Positions 8,724 to 16,312 of a DNA stretch of 55,000 nucleotides are shown in pieces. This DNA is from Jannaschia marina. GTDB taxonomy: Bacteria > Pseudomonadota > Alphaproteobacteria > Rhodobacterales > Rhodobacteraceae. Location of the stretch: the NCBI RefSeq assembly GCF_013404595.1, contig NZ_JABVAX010000009.1:1-55000 (forward strand), given 5' to 3'. The number at the start of each line of letters is the position of its first letter. Position 1 is the first letter of the stretch. A program made the translations under genes and the position numbers. The notes under the pieces were generated by a model that saw only the letters and a program-made list of their open reading frames with translations, was not told where the DNA came from and made no database searches.

Positions 8724-9706
8724 GCCGCGTGCCGGTGACCACCGCCGACGCGATCGCCGTCGAGCCGGGCCGGGGGCGGGACGCCGCAACGCCGACGGGC
8801 GTTCCGAAAGCCGGTCTGCTTGACGTCGGCGCGCGGCTGAAGGACCGGATCGCATCGGACCGCCTTTTGCTGATCGCGGCGGGCGTCGCCTTCTACGGTC
8901 TTCTTGCCGTGTTCCCCGCCATCACCGCGCTCATGTCGCTGACCGGGCTGCTTTATCAGCCGGCCGAGGTCGTGGCCGTGCTCGAAGGTGCGGCGCGGGT
9001 CGTGCCGCCCGACGTGAGCCGCATCCTTCTCGATCAGGCGCGCGACGTGACGGGGGGCGATCAGAGCGGCCTGACGCTGGGCCTCGTCTTCGGCCTTGGC
9101 CTCGCCCTCTGGTCGGCGTCCGCCGGCGAGGGCAGTCTCGTCCAGGGGCTCAACGTCGCCTACGGAGAGGAGGAGACGCGTGGCTTCGTCGCGCTGAAGC
9201 TGCGCACGATTGCGATGACGCTGGCCATGATCGTGGGGCTCATTCTCTCGGCCATGTTGATCGTCGCGGTGCCCGTCGCCTTGTCGATCGTTGCCTTCAC
9301 CCCGGGCCTCGAACGCCTGATCCAGCTCGTGGCCTACGTGCCGCTGGCGCTCATTTTCATCGGCGGGCTCATGGCATTCTACCGTTGGGGCCCCGATCGG
9401 GCACGGGCGCAGTGGCGCTGGCTCTGGCCCGGCGCGCTTCTGGCGTCGGGGCTCTGGCTCGTCGCCTCCATCGGGTTCTCCCTCTACGTCCAGACCTTCG
9501 GCTCCTACAATGAGACCTTCGGGTCGATCGGCGGCGTCATCGTCCTGCTGACATGGATGTGGCTCTCGGCCTTCGTGATCCTGCTCGGGGCCGAGATCAA
9601 CGCCGAGCTCGAGGCGCAGACGGCGCGGGATACGACAACCGGCACGCGCGAGCCGCTCGGTCACCGCGGGGCCACCAAGGCAGACGAGCTCGGCGATGTC
9701 CGGTGA
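8720..9706 (+). CDS. YihY/BrkB family inner-membrane protein
   Basis: This 328-residue protein has six or so hydrophobic segments and the family's conserved start, 'AAGVAFYGLLAVFPAITAL' (about residues 52-70), followed later by 'YNETFGSIGGVIVLLTWMWL' and 'LGAEINAELE' near the end. These are hallmarks of the YihY/BrkB family, once misnamed ribonuclease BN. Its function is not settled; envelope or transport roles have been proposed. The start overlaps the DUF4112 stop as ATGA, and the 3' end overlaps the AI-2E family gene by 11 bases, so the three are translationally coupled. Confidence 0.9.
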   Translation: MSRVPVTTADAIAVEPGRGRDAATPTGVPKAGLLDVGARLKDRIASDRLLLIAAGVAFYGLLAVFPAITALMSLTGLLYQPAEVVAVLEGAARVVPPDVSRILLDQARDVTGGDQSGLTLGLVFGLGLALWSASAGEGSLVQGLNVAYGEEETRGFVALKLRTIAMTLAMIVGLILSAMLIVAVPVALSIVAFTPGLERLIQLVAYVPLALIFIGGLMAFYRWGPDRARAQWRWLWPGALLASGLWLVASIGFSLYVQTFGSYNETFGSIGGVIVLLTWMWLSAFVILLGAEINAELEAQTARDTTTGTREPLGHRGATKADELGDVR

Positions 9707-10847
9707 TCGCGAGCTGCCATCGGCGCGGCCGGGGGTACGAAAGGGCCGCAATCCGCTCCTCGTGCCGGTCACGGGCATCTTCGTCCTGTTGCTCGTCCAT
9801 GCGCTCATCTTCGCATCCGAGTTCCTGATCCCGGTGACCACGGCGGTTCTCGGCTACTTCATACTGAACGCCCCGCGGCGCGCGCTTGCGCGCGTCGGCA
9901 TCCCGTCCCCCGTGGCGGCTGGTATCTTCACGGCCCTCATCGGCGTCGTCCTGACGCTCGGGGCGATGGCGCTCAGCGATCCGATCTCGCAGTTCGTCAC
10001 CGACATCCCCGATCTCATAGACAGCTTCTTCGCCACGCTCTCCGCTCCGGGCGGTCCGTTCGAGGCGTTCAACCGTGCCGCGCAGGCAACCGATCAGGTG
10101 ATGGGCGAACCCGGAGAAGCGCCCGTCCGGGTGCAGGTCGTCAGCAATAGCAGCATCGCCGCCTCGGTCGCTTCGGTCGCACCGGGCCTGCTCGGTCAGG
10201 TGGTCTTCGCCCTCTGCCTGCTCTTCTTTCTCGTCGCGTCCGGTGATCTTTTCATCCAGAAGGCGTTGCAGGTCGCCGACCGTTTCGAGGACAAGAAGAC
10301 GACGCTGATGATGGTCCGCACGATCGAGGCGCGGCTGGGCAACTACCTCGGCGCGATCACCCTCATCAACATCGTCCTCGGCCTCGTCATCGGAGCGGCG
10401 ATGTGGATGTGGGATCTGCCGTCACCCTGGCTCGTGGGCTGCATGGCGACGGTTTTGAATTTCGTGCCCTTCGTCGGGGCCGTGATCGGGGCGCTCGTCG
10501 CGGGCGTCATCGCCTTCGTGGCTTTCGCGGATACCTGGACGGCCCTTGCCGTACTGGCGACCTACTACGCGCTCACGGCCATCGAGGGTCAGCTCGTCAC
10601 GCCCGCCCTGGTGGGGCAGCGCCTGCGCCTGAACGTCACGATGGTCTTCCTGTCGGTCGCTTTCTTCGCCTGGATCTGGTCCGTCATGGGCATGGTCGTG
10701 GCCGTGCCGCTCCTGATCGTGGTGAAGGTCGTCTGCGACGCGGTGCCGCGCTACAACAAGCTTGGCATATTCCTCGGCGATGCAACCGGGTTCCAGCCTG
10801 GCGAGCGGGGCACGTCGCCCCGCCCGCAGGTCGCTGAAATCGGCTGA
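9696..10847 (+). CDS. AI-2E family (PerM-like) transporter
   Basis: This 383-residue polytopic membrane protein fits the AI-2 exporter / PerM family: paired N-terminal hydrophobic segments, a periplasmic loop (about residues 95-160), then 'FFLVASGDLFIQKALQVADR' and a C-terminal membrane block with 'VLNFVPFVGAVIGALVAG' and 'EGQLVTPALVGQRLRL'. Family members export small molecules or act as ion antiporters; the AI-2 link is proven for few of them, and no luxS is in view. It overlaps the YihY gene by 11 bases. The C-terminal tail is short, polar and basic. Confidence 0.9.
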   Translation: MSGDRELPSARPGVRKGRNPLLVPVTGIFVLLLVHALIFASEFLIPVTTAVLGYFILNAPRRALARVGIPSPVAAGIFTALIGVVLTLGAMALSDPISQFVTDIPDLIDSFFATLSAPGGPFEAFNRAAQATDQVMGEPGEAPVRVQVVSNSSIAASVASVAPGLLGQVVFALCLLFFLVASGDLFIQKALQVADRFEDKKTTLMMVRTIEARLGNYLGAITLINIVLGLVIGAAMWMWDLPSPWLVGCMATVLNFVPFVGAVIGALVAGVIAFVAFADTWTALAVLATYYALTAIEGQLVTPALVGQRLRLNVTMVFLSVAFFAWIWSVMGMVVAVPLLIVVKVVCDAVPRYNKLGIFLGDATGFQPGERGTSPRPQVAEIG

Positions 10848-10857
10848 AGCCCGCGCT

Positions 10858-11346
10858 TTAGAACGTTTCGAGACGCAGCTGCGCGTTGCAGTATTCTCCG
10901 TCGACGGTGCCGACCCAGATGTCGAGGATGCCAGACGAGGGCGACGTCAGGTCGATCCGCGCATCCAGGTTCCCGTTGTCGTCGTCGTCGTAGTACCAGT
11001 TGCCGGCCGGCGTGTTGATGAGCAGCGTGGAGTCGCATTCCGACACCACCGAGATCACCAGCTTGAAACCCTGAAGTCCGGGCGTCTGCAGGGTGAAATC
11101 GGGGCGGACCGGGAAGTACCCTTCGCCCCGGTCGGAGCGCAGGCTGTTGTAGATCCGACGACAGTTGCGCTGCAGGCTATGGTTGCCGCCCGCCGTGACG
11201 TTGAAGAACTTCGGGTCGTAGAGTTGTTGCCCCGTGTAGCGTCCGGTCGCGCCGTTTTGCCGGACATCCGGGCATGCGGCCGCCGCACCGGCAACGAGGG
11301 AAAGGCCGAAGGCGAGCGCCCCGGCGGAAAGCAATTTACTGAACAT
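10858..11346 (-). CDS. Secreted protein with PPC-like beta domain, unknown role
   Basis: This 162-residue protein has a clear signal peptide (about residues 1-23, cleaving before the Cys in 'AAA-CPDV') and several cysteines that could form disulfides in the periplasm. The C-terminal half ('CDSTLLINTPAGNWYYDDDD' and 'SGILDIWVGTVDGEYC') resembles bacterial pre-peptidase C-terminal (PPC-type) beta sandwiches, which often bind calcium. There is no catalytic domain. It converges on the AI-2E family gene with a 10-base gap, and its upstream region is separate from the hemP unit. No function is assigned. Confidence 0.75.
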   Translation of the reverse strand: MFSKLLSAGALAFGLSLVAGAAAACPDVRQNGATGRYTGQQLYDPKFFNVTAGGNHSLQRNCRRIYNSLRSDRGEGYFPVRPDFTLQTPGLQGFKLVISVVSECDSTLLINTPAGNWYYDDDDNGNLDARIDLTSPSSGILDIWVGTVDGEYCNAQLRLETF

Positions 11347-11481
11347 GGAAACCGTCCCTTACTTTTTAGTGCGGGCACGGTAGCACCGGTTTTTCGGCGT
11401 GACATACCCCGTTTCGGGGGGCCGGACGGCAAAGCGGGGGCGATTGCGGTGCGGATGCAACAATCGGTCTCCGAGCGCGTG

Positions 11482-11955
11482 TCAGTGGAGCGTCTCGTGC
11501 GGCTCCGGCATCTGCGCACGCGGGTCTTTCAGGTTCATCCGACGGAAGGCCAGACCGACGTCGCTCGCAAGCGCGGCGACGAGAGGTGCGACGTCGGCCC
11601 GGACCAGGAGCGTGGCGATCAACATCGCATCCTCGCGCTCGCCGCCGCTCGCCGTGGCGATGAAGGTCGCGAAGCAGGATTCGTCGGCCCCGACACAGGC
11701 GCAACGCAGTGAATGGCGCATCAGCGGTCGGCGCCCGTGCCGCGTGCAGAGGCCGCAGAGCGTCTCGAATGACTTGAGCGCCCGGCGACCGTGATCCGGG
11801 CCGAGCGTGCGCCGGAAGTCGTCCCAGACCTGCGCCTGAGCCTCGGGGCCGTCGCACCAGAGCCGCAGGTAGAGGACCGCAGCCGCCTCCACCGCGTCGA
11901 GATCGCTCAACACGCCCACTGCCGCCCCGCCACGGCCCTTCTGCCGGTCGGTCAT
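11482..11955 (-). CDS. Conserved hypothetical protein downstream of hemP
   Basis: I cannot name this 157-residue soluble protein. It is mostly helical with a cluster of cysteines and histidines in the middle ('CGLCTRHGRRPLMRHSLRCA' then 'CVGADESC'), which could bind metal. Its start overlaps the hemP stop as ATGA, so it is co-translated with hemP, and that suggests a link to haem or iron uptake. This is inference from position only. Confidence 0.65.
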   Translation of the reverse strand: MTDRQKGRGGAAVGVLSDLDAVEAAAVLYLRLWCDGPEAQAQVWDDFRRTLGPDHGRRALKSFETLCGLCTRHGRRPLMRHSLRCACVGADESCFATFIATASGGEREDAMLIATLLVRADVAPLVAALASDVGLAFRRMNLKDPRAQMPEPHETLH

Positions 11956-12140
11956 TTGGTCAGGATCAGCTTGCCCGCCCGCGTGATCCGCAGGGTGTAG
12001 GCCTGATCGCGCAGAACGATCCGCGCCAGGTCGCCGTTGCGCGTCAGATCCCGCGCGGCGTAGGTCGGCAGGTTTTCAGCCGCCTCGCGGGCGGGCCGGT
12101 TGTCTCGCTCGGCGGGGGGGGTGTCGGTCGTCTGCAACAT
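11952..12140 (-). CDS. hemP: Hemin uptake protein HemP
   Basis: This 62-residue protein ends with the HemP family signature: 'LARIVLRDQAYTLRITRAGK' followed by LILTK. HemP proteins are small and are found with haem-uptake genes; some have been reported to activate them. The N-terminal 30 residues are polar and poorly conserved in the family. A TTGACT element about 80 bases upstream (minus strand, near 12217-12222) may be the -35 box. No haem receptor or ABC genes are in the window, so hemP is separated here from the transport genes it often accompanies. Confidence 0.85.
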   Translation of the reverse strand: MLQTTDTPPAERDNRPAREAAENLPTYAARDLTRNGDLARIVLRDQAYTLRITRAGKLILTK

Positions 12141-12321
12141 CGAAGAAGCCTCGCATCCGGGAATGTCGGGCTTGCCCGCCGGGCGGGGTAGCTGGACGTT
12201 GTAGAAATCCTGACTGGATTACTCGGATAAGTCAATCCATCACATCGGGCGGGGTCCGACATGCACCGCAATGCACCGGACCGCGCGGCCCGTTGCCCTG
12301 ATTTTAAACTGAAATGGAAAA

Positions 12322-12407
12322 TGGTGGGCGACCCTGGAATCGAACCAGGCGTGAGTCGCCTCGAGGGAGTTACAGTCCCCTGCCACACCTTGCGGCCTGT
12401 CGCCCAC
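12322..12407 (-). tRNA. tRNA-Tyr (GUA)
   Basis: On the minus strand the 86-base sequence pairs GTGGGCG with CGCCCAC as acceptor stem and ends in an encoded CCA. The anticodon loop reads ACTGTAACTC, giving anticodon GUA. There is a long variable arm, as expected for bacterial tRNA-Tyr, and the T loop has TTCGATTC. Confidence 0.97.
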
Positions 12408-12505
12408 TGGCGGCGGGGATAACCGTGGTGCCGGGTGGGGTCAAGCGGTGTTGTGGCGACTTTCGTTGCACGCGATAAGGGCTCGATCTCGAACGGGGAA
12501 AGACC

Positions 12506-13303
12506 ATGGCGCAGAAGCCGAAACGGATTGTCCGGAAGGAGCAGGAGCGCCGCGCGGCCGCACGCGCGACGGTCTGGCTCTTCGGGTTGCACGCGGTGCG
12601 CGACGCGCTCGCGAACCCGATGCGGCAACGCCTGCGCCTCGTGCTGACGCGCAACGCGATGGATCGCTTGGGCGAGGTCGTGACGGCCTCGGACATGGAG
12701 CCCGAAGTCGTCGACCCACGCAAGTTTCCGGTGCCGCTCGACCCCGGGTCCGTGCATCAGGGGGCCGCGCTCGAGGTCAGGCCGCTCGACTGGGGCCGCA
12801 TCGAGGATCTGGCCCGCCCCGGCGCGGGGCAGGCCCCACGGCTCGTCCTCCTCGACCGGGTAACGGACCCGCACAACATCGGAGCGATCCTTCGCTCGGC
12901 CGAGGTCTTCGGGGCGCGCGCGGTCGTCGCCCCCGCACGCCATTCCGCGCCCGAGACCGGGGCGCTCGCCAAGACTGCCTCGGGCGCGCTCGAACGGCAG
13001 CCCTATCTGCGGGTCGGCAACCTCGGCGACACGATGGAACGGCTCCGCGAGATGGGATACGCACTCGTCGGTCTCGACGGCGAGGCCCCCGAGACGCTCT
13101 CCGCGGCCGCGCCCGGGCTCGCGGATATACCGACTGCCATCGTCCTCGGGGCTGAAGGGCCGGGCCTGCGCGAGCGGACGCGCGGGCTTTGCGACCGGAT
13201 GGTGCGCATCGACGCGGCGGGGACCTTCGGCTCGCTCAACGTCTCGAACGCGGCCGCCGTGTCGCTCTTCGCGCTGACCGGGGGAGACGGCCGGGATGCC
13301 TGA
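12506..13303 (+). CDS. rlmB: 23S rRNA 2'-O-methyltransferase, TrmH/SpoU family (RlmB-like)
   Basis: This 265-residue SPOUT methyltransferase should methylate the ribose of G2251 (E. coli numbering) in 23S rRNA using SAM. It has a basic N-terminus, a substrate-binding domain beginning 'VWLFGLHAVRDAL' near residue 23, and the SpoU motifs: 'LLDRVTDPHNIGAILRSAEV' near 113, 'VLGAEGPGLRE' near 213 and 'GSLNVSNAAAVSLF' near 240. The last two form the trefoil knot. RlmB is the best match, but related tRNA methyltransferases in the family cannot be excluded. It is divergent from tRNA-Tyr and overlaps the next small gene by 8 bases. Confidence 0.87.
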   Translation: MAQKPKRIVRKEQERRAAARATVWLFGLHAVRDALANPMRQRLRLVLTRNAMDRLGEVVTASDMEPEVVDPRKFPVPLDPGSVHQGAALEVRPLDWGRIEDLARPGAGQAPRLVLLDRVTDPHNIGAILRSAEVFGARAVVAPARHSAPETGALAKTASGALERQPYLRVGNLGDTMERLREMGYALVGLDGEAPETLSAAAPGLADIPTAIVLGAEGPGLRERTRGLCDRMVRIDAAGTFGSLNVSNAAAVSLFALTGGDGRDA

Positions 13304-13562
13304 GAAACTCGCCACATGCTGCTATTGCGGCCGCCGGTCGGCGCTGCGGATGGGGGACCATACGCTCGTCTGCGGCTCCTGCGGGGCACCCCTGCGCGAC
13401 ATGAAGCCGCTGCGCCCGGCCCAGGCGCGCGCGGTGGCCCGGCACGCGCCGGACCCGAAGCCGCACAAGATGCGCAAGCCGAAACGGCCGAAGAAGCGCA
13501 AGAGCCTCATGAAGCGGCTCTTCGACGAGATCGAGGACGTGGTCGAGGACATCTTCGACTGA
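13296..13562 (+). CDS. Small zinc-ribbon protein
   Basis: This 88-residue protein has two CxxC pairs in the first 35 residues (CCYC and CGSC), which form a zinc ribbon. A highly basic linker (KPHKMRKPKRPKKRK) and an acidic C-terminal helix (FDEIEDVVEDIFD) follow. The charged arrangement suggests a nucleic-acid or protein contact, but no function is known. It overlaps the rlmB stop by 8 bases and is probably co-translated with it. Confidence 0.75.
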   Translation: MPEKLATCCYCGRRSALRMGDHTLVCGSCGAPLRDMKPLRPAQARAVARHAPDPKPHKMRKPKRPKKRKSLMKRLFDEIEDVVEDIFD

Positions 13563-13618
13563 GCGAACGGGATGACGGCTCGGCATTCAGGTACCGGCGT
13601 GAAAACAAAACCGTGAAC

Positions 13619-13643
13619 GGAACTTCTTTGAGGCCCGGGCGTT
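13619..13643 (+). promoter_or_regulatory. EcfG-type general-stress promoter
   Basis: GGAAC at 13619-13623 and CGTT at 13640-13643 are separated by 16 bases, the consensus for the alphaproteobacterial general-stress sigma factor EcfG. The element lies in a non-coding gap, and the expected start of transcription is near 13650. Confidence 0.7.
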
Positions 13644-13649
13644 TCCTAC

Positions 13650-13740
13650 ATGTCTGAAGACGGCAGAGCTGGAACTCCTGCCATCTGTTCACTGTCCCTC
13701 GTTCCACGCCTTGGCCCGCGCTTGTCGCGGGCCTTTTTTT
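13650..13740 (+). ncRNA. Candidate stress-induced sRNA, about 90 nt
   Basis: The stretch lies between an EcfG-type promoter and a textbook terminator and holds no convincing reading frame. It contains an internal hairpin (AGA-c-GGCAG pairing with CTGCC-a-TCT, about 13657-13682), a single-stranded pyrimidine-rich stretch (CACTGTCCCTCGTTCCACG) and the terminator stem. The architecture resembles that of known general-stress sRNAs such as GsrN of Caulobacter, but homology cannot be claimed from this view. Confidence 0.55.
13713..13740 (+). terminator. Intrinsic terminator of candidate sRNA
   Basis: A perfect 8-bp stem (GGCCCGCG / CGCGGGCC) with a 5-base loop is followed directly by seven T residues. 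It ends 16 bases before the CoA-binding protein gene, so it terminates upstream transcription rather than that gene. Confidence 0.9.
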
Positions 13741-13756
13741 GTCATCCCATGAGACG

Positions 13757-14230
13757 ATGACTGTGGCACCTTCCGATACGCTCCTGCGCCAGGTCCTGAT
13801 AGGGGCTCGCAGCTTCGCCTGCGTCGGGCTTTCCCCCGATCCCGTGCGGCCGAGCAACTTCGTGGGTCGCTACCTGTCACGCCGTGGTTATACGGTCATC
13901 CCGGTGCATCCCGCCCATATCGGGACGGAGCTTTTTGGCGAGCCTTTCGTGGGGTCCGTCGCGGAGATCGGTCGACCGGTCGACGTGCTCGATGTCTTCC
14001 GTCGCCCGGATGCCGTGCCGGGGATCGTCGAGGAGGGACTCGCCGCGCTGTCCGGTCTGAAGTGCGTATGGCTCCAGCTCGGTCTGCGCAGTCCCGAGGC
14101 CGAGCGCCTCTGTGCGGCGGCGGGCGTCATTCTGATCCAGGACCGTTGTCCGAAGATCGAGCATCAGCGCCTCTTCGGCGAGTTGCGACGTGGAGGGTTC
14201 AATACGGGTGTCATCAGTTCGAGGCTCTGA
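13757..14230 (+). CDS. CoA-binding domain protein
   Basis: This 157-residue protein is a single Rossmann-like CoA-binding domain of the YccU type, related to the N-terminal domain of succinyl-CoA synthetase alpha. The pattern starts 'SFACVGLSPDPVRPSNFVGR', followed by 'GYTVIPVHP', 'DVLDVFRRPDAVP' and 'CVWLQLGL', and ends with 'QDRCPKIEH'. No catalytic partner is present. The ATG at 13757 is preferred to the TTG at 13739, which lies in the terminator T-tract of the sRNA. The ribosome binding site is weak. Expression may depend on read-through from the sRNA or on a promoter not seen. Confidence 0.85.
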   Translation: MTVAPSDTLLRQVLIGARSFACVGLSPDPVRPSNFVGRYLSRRGYTVIPVHPAHIGTELFGEPFVGSVAEIGRPVDVLDVFRRPDAVPGIVEEGLAALSGLKCVWLQLGLRSPEAERLCAAAGVILIQDRCPKIEHQRLFGELRRGGFNTGVISSRL

Positions 14231-14269
14231 CGCAAAGACAGTTTTACATACCAGAACCTTACGTAAAAA

Positions 14270-14287
14270 ATATGTCGTGCGACATAT
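14270..14287. promoter_or_regulatory. 18-bp palindrome, possible operator
   Basis: ATATGTCG-TG-CGACATAT has perfect 8-bp arms and sits in an AT-rich patch 40 bases after the CoA-binding gene. It has the form of a dimeric repressor site, but no regulator gene or obvious target start is next to it. Confidence 0.45.
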
Positions 14288-14426
14288 GATATAGATGTGA
14301 GGTCGACCCGGCTCCGGTGTCACGCGCGCTTCCGGGTTGTGAGTCCATATTTCATCTTAAGGTTGAAAAGCGGAAAACCCCCGTGCGGGGTATAGACGCC
14401 AAACGCCCAATGCTTATAGGGTCATG

Positions 14427-14545
14427 CCGTCTCGGTGGTGACCTGTTTGCAGGTTGGTTATCGCAGGGACAGGCAAGGCGACCCGCATGGTGCGAACCTG
14501 TGGTGTCGCCTTGTTTCGTATCGGGCCACCGGATGAGAGAGCGAA
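14427..14545 (+). ncRNA. Candidate structured RNA in 375-bp gap
   Basis: The 14231-14604 gap has no convincing gene. On the plus strand it can fold into a nested rod: outer CGGTGG / CCACCG (14433-14438 with 14526-14531) and inner CAAGGCGAC / GTCGCCTTG (about 14474-14482 with 14505-14513). Small hairpins such as ACCTG-tttg-CAGGT lie inside. A -10-like TATAGG at 14415-14420 with TAGACG 16 bases upstream could serve as promoter. There is no T-rich terminator. It is not the 4.5S RNA, because the conserved GGAAGGAAGCAGC is absent; a 6S-like rod is possible. Confidence 0.3.
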
Positions 14546-14604
14546 ATAAGCCGCCTTCTGTGCCAGAAGTATGTCAAAAAACATAGATGACGCCGGTGAG
14601 GGGA

Positions 14605-14922
14605 TCACGCGTCCCGGTTCGCCTTTTCGATCAGCCCGGATTGTCCGGCCCGCCGGTCGAGCTCTGCATAGACATCGTCGAGTGTCACCTCGCGCGATGC
14701 GAGCATGATGCAGAGATGATAGAGCACGTCCGCCGCCTCGCGGGTCAGCGCCGCGCGGTCGCCCTTGACCGCCTCGATCACCGCCTCGACGGCCTCTTCC
14801 CCGAACTTTTCGGCGCACTTTTCCGGCCCCTTTGACAAGAGCTTCGCCGTCCAGCTTTCGTCCGGATCGACCTCGCGCCGGGCCTCGATGGTTCGCCAGA
14901 GGCGGTCCAGGCTATCGCTCAT
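14605..14922 (-). CDS. hisE: Phosphoribosyl-ATP diphosphatase
   Basis: This 105-residue MazG-fold enzyme hydrolyses phosphoribosyl-ATP to phosphoribosyl-AMP, the second step of histidine synthesis. The family pattern is visible: 'ESWTAKLLSKGPEKCAEKFG', then the metal-binding helix 'EEAVEAVIEA' and 'EAADVLYHLCIML'. The hisI cyclohydrolase is not fused and is not in the window. It starts 3 bases after the hisF stop and is the last gene of the visible his run. Confidence 0.95.
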   Translation of the reverse strand: MSDSLDRLWRTIEARREVDPDESWTAKLLSKGPEKCAEKFGEEAVEAVIEAVKGDRAALTREAADVLYHLCIMLASREVTLDDVYAELDRRAGQSGLIEKANRDA

Positions 14923-14925
14923 AGC

Positions 14926-15687
14926 TTACTCCATCCGCATCGGAATGCCCGCGGCCGCCATGTGCGCCTTGGCCTCCGCGATCGTGTAGGTGCCGAAGTG
15001 GAAGATCGACGCGGCCAGCACGGCCGACGCTCCGCCTTCCTGCACCCCGTCGACGAGGTGATCGAGCGTGCCGACACCGCCCGATGCGATCACGGGAATC
15101 GTGACCGCATCGGAGACCGCGCGGGTCAGGGGCAGGTTGAACCCGGCCTTGGTGCCGTCGCGGTCCATCGAGGTCAGCAGGATCTCGCCCGCGCCCTTTT
15201 CCATCGCCGTGCGGGCGAAGGCGACGGCGTCGATGCCCGTGGGCTTGCGCCCGCCGTGGGTGAAGATCTCCCATTTGCCGGGGGCCACGGTCTTGGCGTC
15301 GATGGCGCAGACGATGCACTGGCTACCGAACTTGTCGGCCGCGCGGCTCAGCACGTCGGGGTCGGCCACGGCGGCGGAGTTGAACGAGACCTTGTCCGCC
15401 CCCGCCAGCAGCAGGTTTCGCACGTCGTCCACCGTTCGTACGCCGCCCCCGATGGTCAGCGGCATGAAGCACGCCTCGGCGGTGCGGGTGGCCAGGTCGT
15501 ACATCGTGCCGCGGTTCTCGTGCGTGGCGTGGATGTCGAGGAAGCAGAGCTCGTCCGCACCCGCCGCATCGTAGGTGCGGGCCGATTCCACCGGGTCGCC
15601 GGCATCGACGAGATCCACGAAGTTGACGCCCTTGACGACCCGGCCATCGGCCACGTCGAGGCAGGGGATGATGCGTGTCTTCAGCAT
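14926..15687 (-). CDS. hisF: Imidazole glycerol phosphate synthase subunit HisF
   Basis: This 253-residue TIM-barrel cyclase combines PRFAR with ammonia from HisH to give IGP and AICAR. The N-terminal '[19 protein letters not shown]' carries the catalytic Asp at position 11, and '[19 protein letters not shown]' carries the second catalytic Asp near 130. Phosphate-binding glycine loops are present ('[10 protein letters not shown]', '[11 protein letters not shown]'). The start at 15687 (MLKTRIIPC) matches the family; the frame open to 16368 is chance. Its partner hisH is in the same block but separated by hisA and two opposite-strand genes. Confidence 0.97.
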   Translation of the reverse strand: MLKTRIIPCLDVADGRVVKGVNFVDLVDAGDPVESARTYDAAGADELCFLDIHATHENRGTMYDLATRTAEACFMPLTIGGGVRTVDDVRNLLLAGADKVSFNSAAVADPDVLSRAADKFGSQCIVCAIDAKTVAPGKWEIFTHGGRKPTGIDAVAFARTAMEKGAGEILLTSMDRDGTKAGFNLPLTRAVSDAVTIPVIASGGVGTLDHLVDGVQEGGASAVLAASIFHFGTYTIAEAKAHMAAAGIPMRME

Positions 15688-15834
15688 GGGCGCGGTTTGG
15701 CGCGGTTCCGCCGTCGAAGCAAGTGCAGTGGTGATCGGCGGGGCATCGCCGCGCGACGGGATTTCACGAAAGGGTGACGTGCGGCGGCGCGTGTATACGC
15801 TATGTCCATCGCCACGACATTTAGGAGAAGACCC

Positions 15835-16272
15835 ATGTTCCGCACTCTCATTGGAGCCGTCACCGCCATGACCCTCGCCCTGCCGGCCGTCGCCGGCACG
15901 CTCGCGTCGCCCCATTCCGTCACCGAGACGATGGACAACCTCGTCGCCGCCGTCGAAGGGGCCGGGGCCACCGTGATGGCGCGTGTCGACCATGCCGCGG
16001 GGGCGGCGAACGTGGACATGGAGCTGCCCGAGGCGCAGCTGCTGGTCTTCGGCAACCCCAAGGTCGGCACGCCGATCATGCAGCAGGATCTCGGGGCTGG
16101 CCTCGTCCTTCCGCTGCGGGTGCTCGTGCATGAGACCGAAGAGGGCACGATGATCCGCTGGCAGTCGCCCGAAGAGATGTTCGCGGGCCTCGACGTGGAT
16201 CTCGAAAGCGAGCCGGTCAAGATGGCAGCGGGCGCGCTGGAGAAACTGACCGCGAAGGCCGCGGAAGAGTAA
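15835..16272 (+). CDS. Secreted DUF302 protein
   Basis: This 145-residue protein has a signal peptide (about residues 1-22, 'ALPAVAG') followed by one DUF302 domain. Its pattern includes '[20 protein letters not shown]', '[20 protein letters not shown]' and '[20 protein letters not shown]'. DUF302 proteins are small alpha/beta proteins of unknown biochemical role. The ATG at 15835 has AGGAGA upstream and is preferred to 15802. It lies on the strand opposite to, and between, hisA and hisF, with its own promoter region, and ends in a terminator shared with the convergent hisA. Confidence 0.87.
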   Translation: MFRTLIGAVTAMTLALPAVAGTLASPHSVTETMDNLVAAVEGAGATVMARVDHAAGAANVDMELPEAQLLVFGNPKVGTPIMQQDLGAGLVLPLRVLVHETEEGTMIRWQSPEEMFAGLDVDLESEPVKMAAGALEKLTAKAAEE

Positions 16273-16281
16273 AGCCAGCGA

Positions 16282-16312
16282 ACCGGGGGTGCCTTCAGCG
16301 CCCCCGGTCTTT
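16282..16312. terminator. Hairpin terminator between DUF302 gene and hisA
   Basis: ACCGGGGG and CCCCCGGT (16282-16289 and 16301-16308) enclose an 11-base loop, followed on the plus strand by CTTTG. It lies 10 bases after the DUF302 stop and overlaps the hisA 3' end. Confidence 0.65.

Noticed and set aside
13739..13756. TTG start for the CoA-binding protein
   Set aside because: It falls in the T-tract of a strong terminator and has no ribosome binding site; the ATG at 13757 fits the family length.
14231..14604. 4.5S SRP RNA or tmRNA in the gap before hisE
   Set aside because: There is no GGAAGGAAGCAGC tetraloop region and no tRNA-like ends; the foldable segment is listed only as an unknown candidate.
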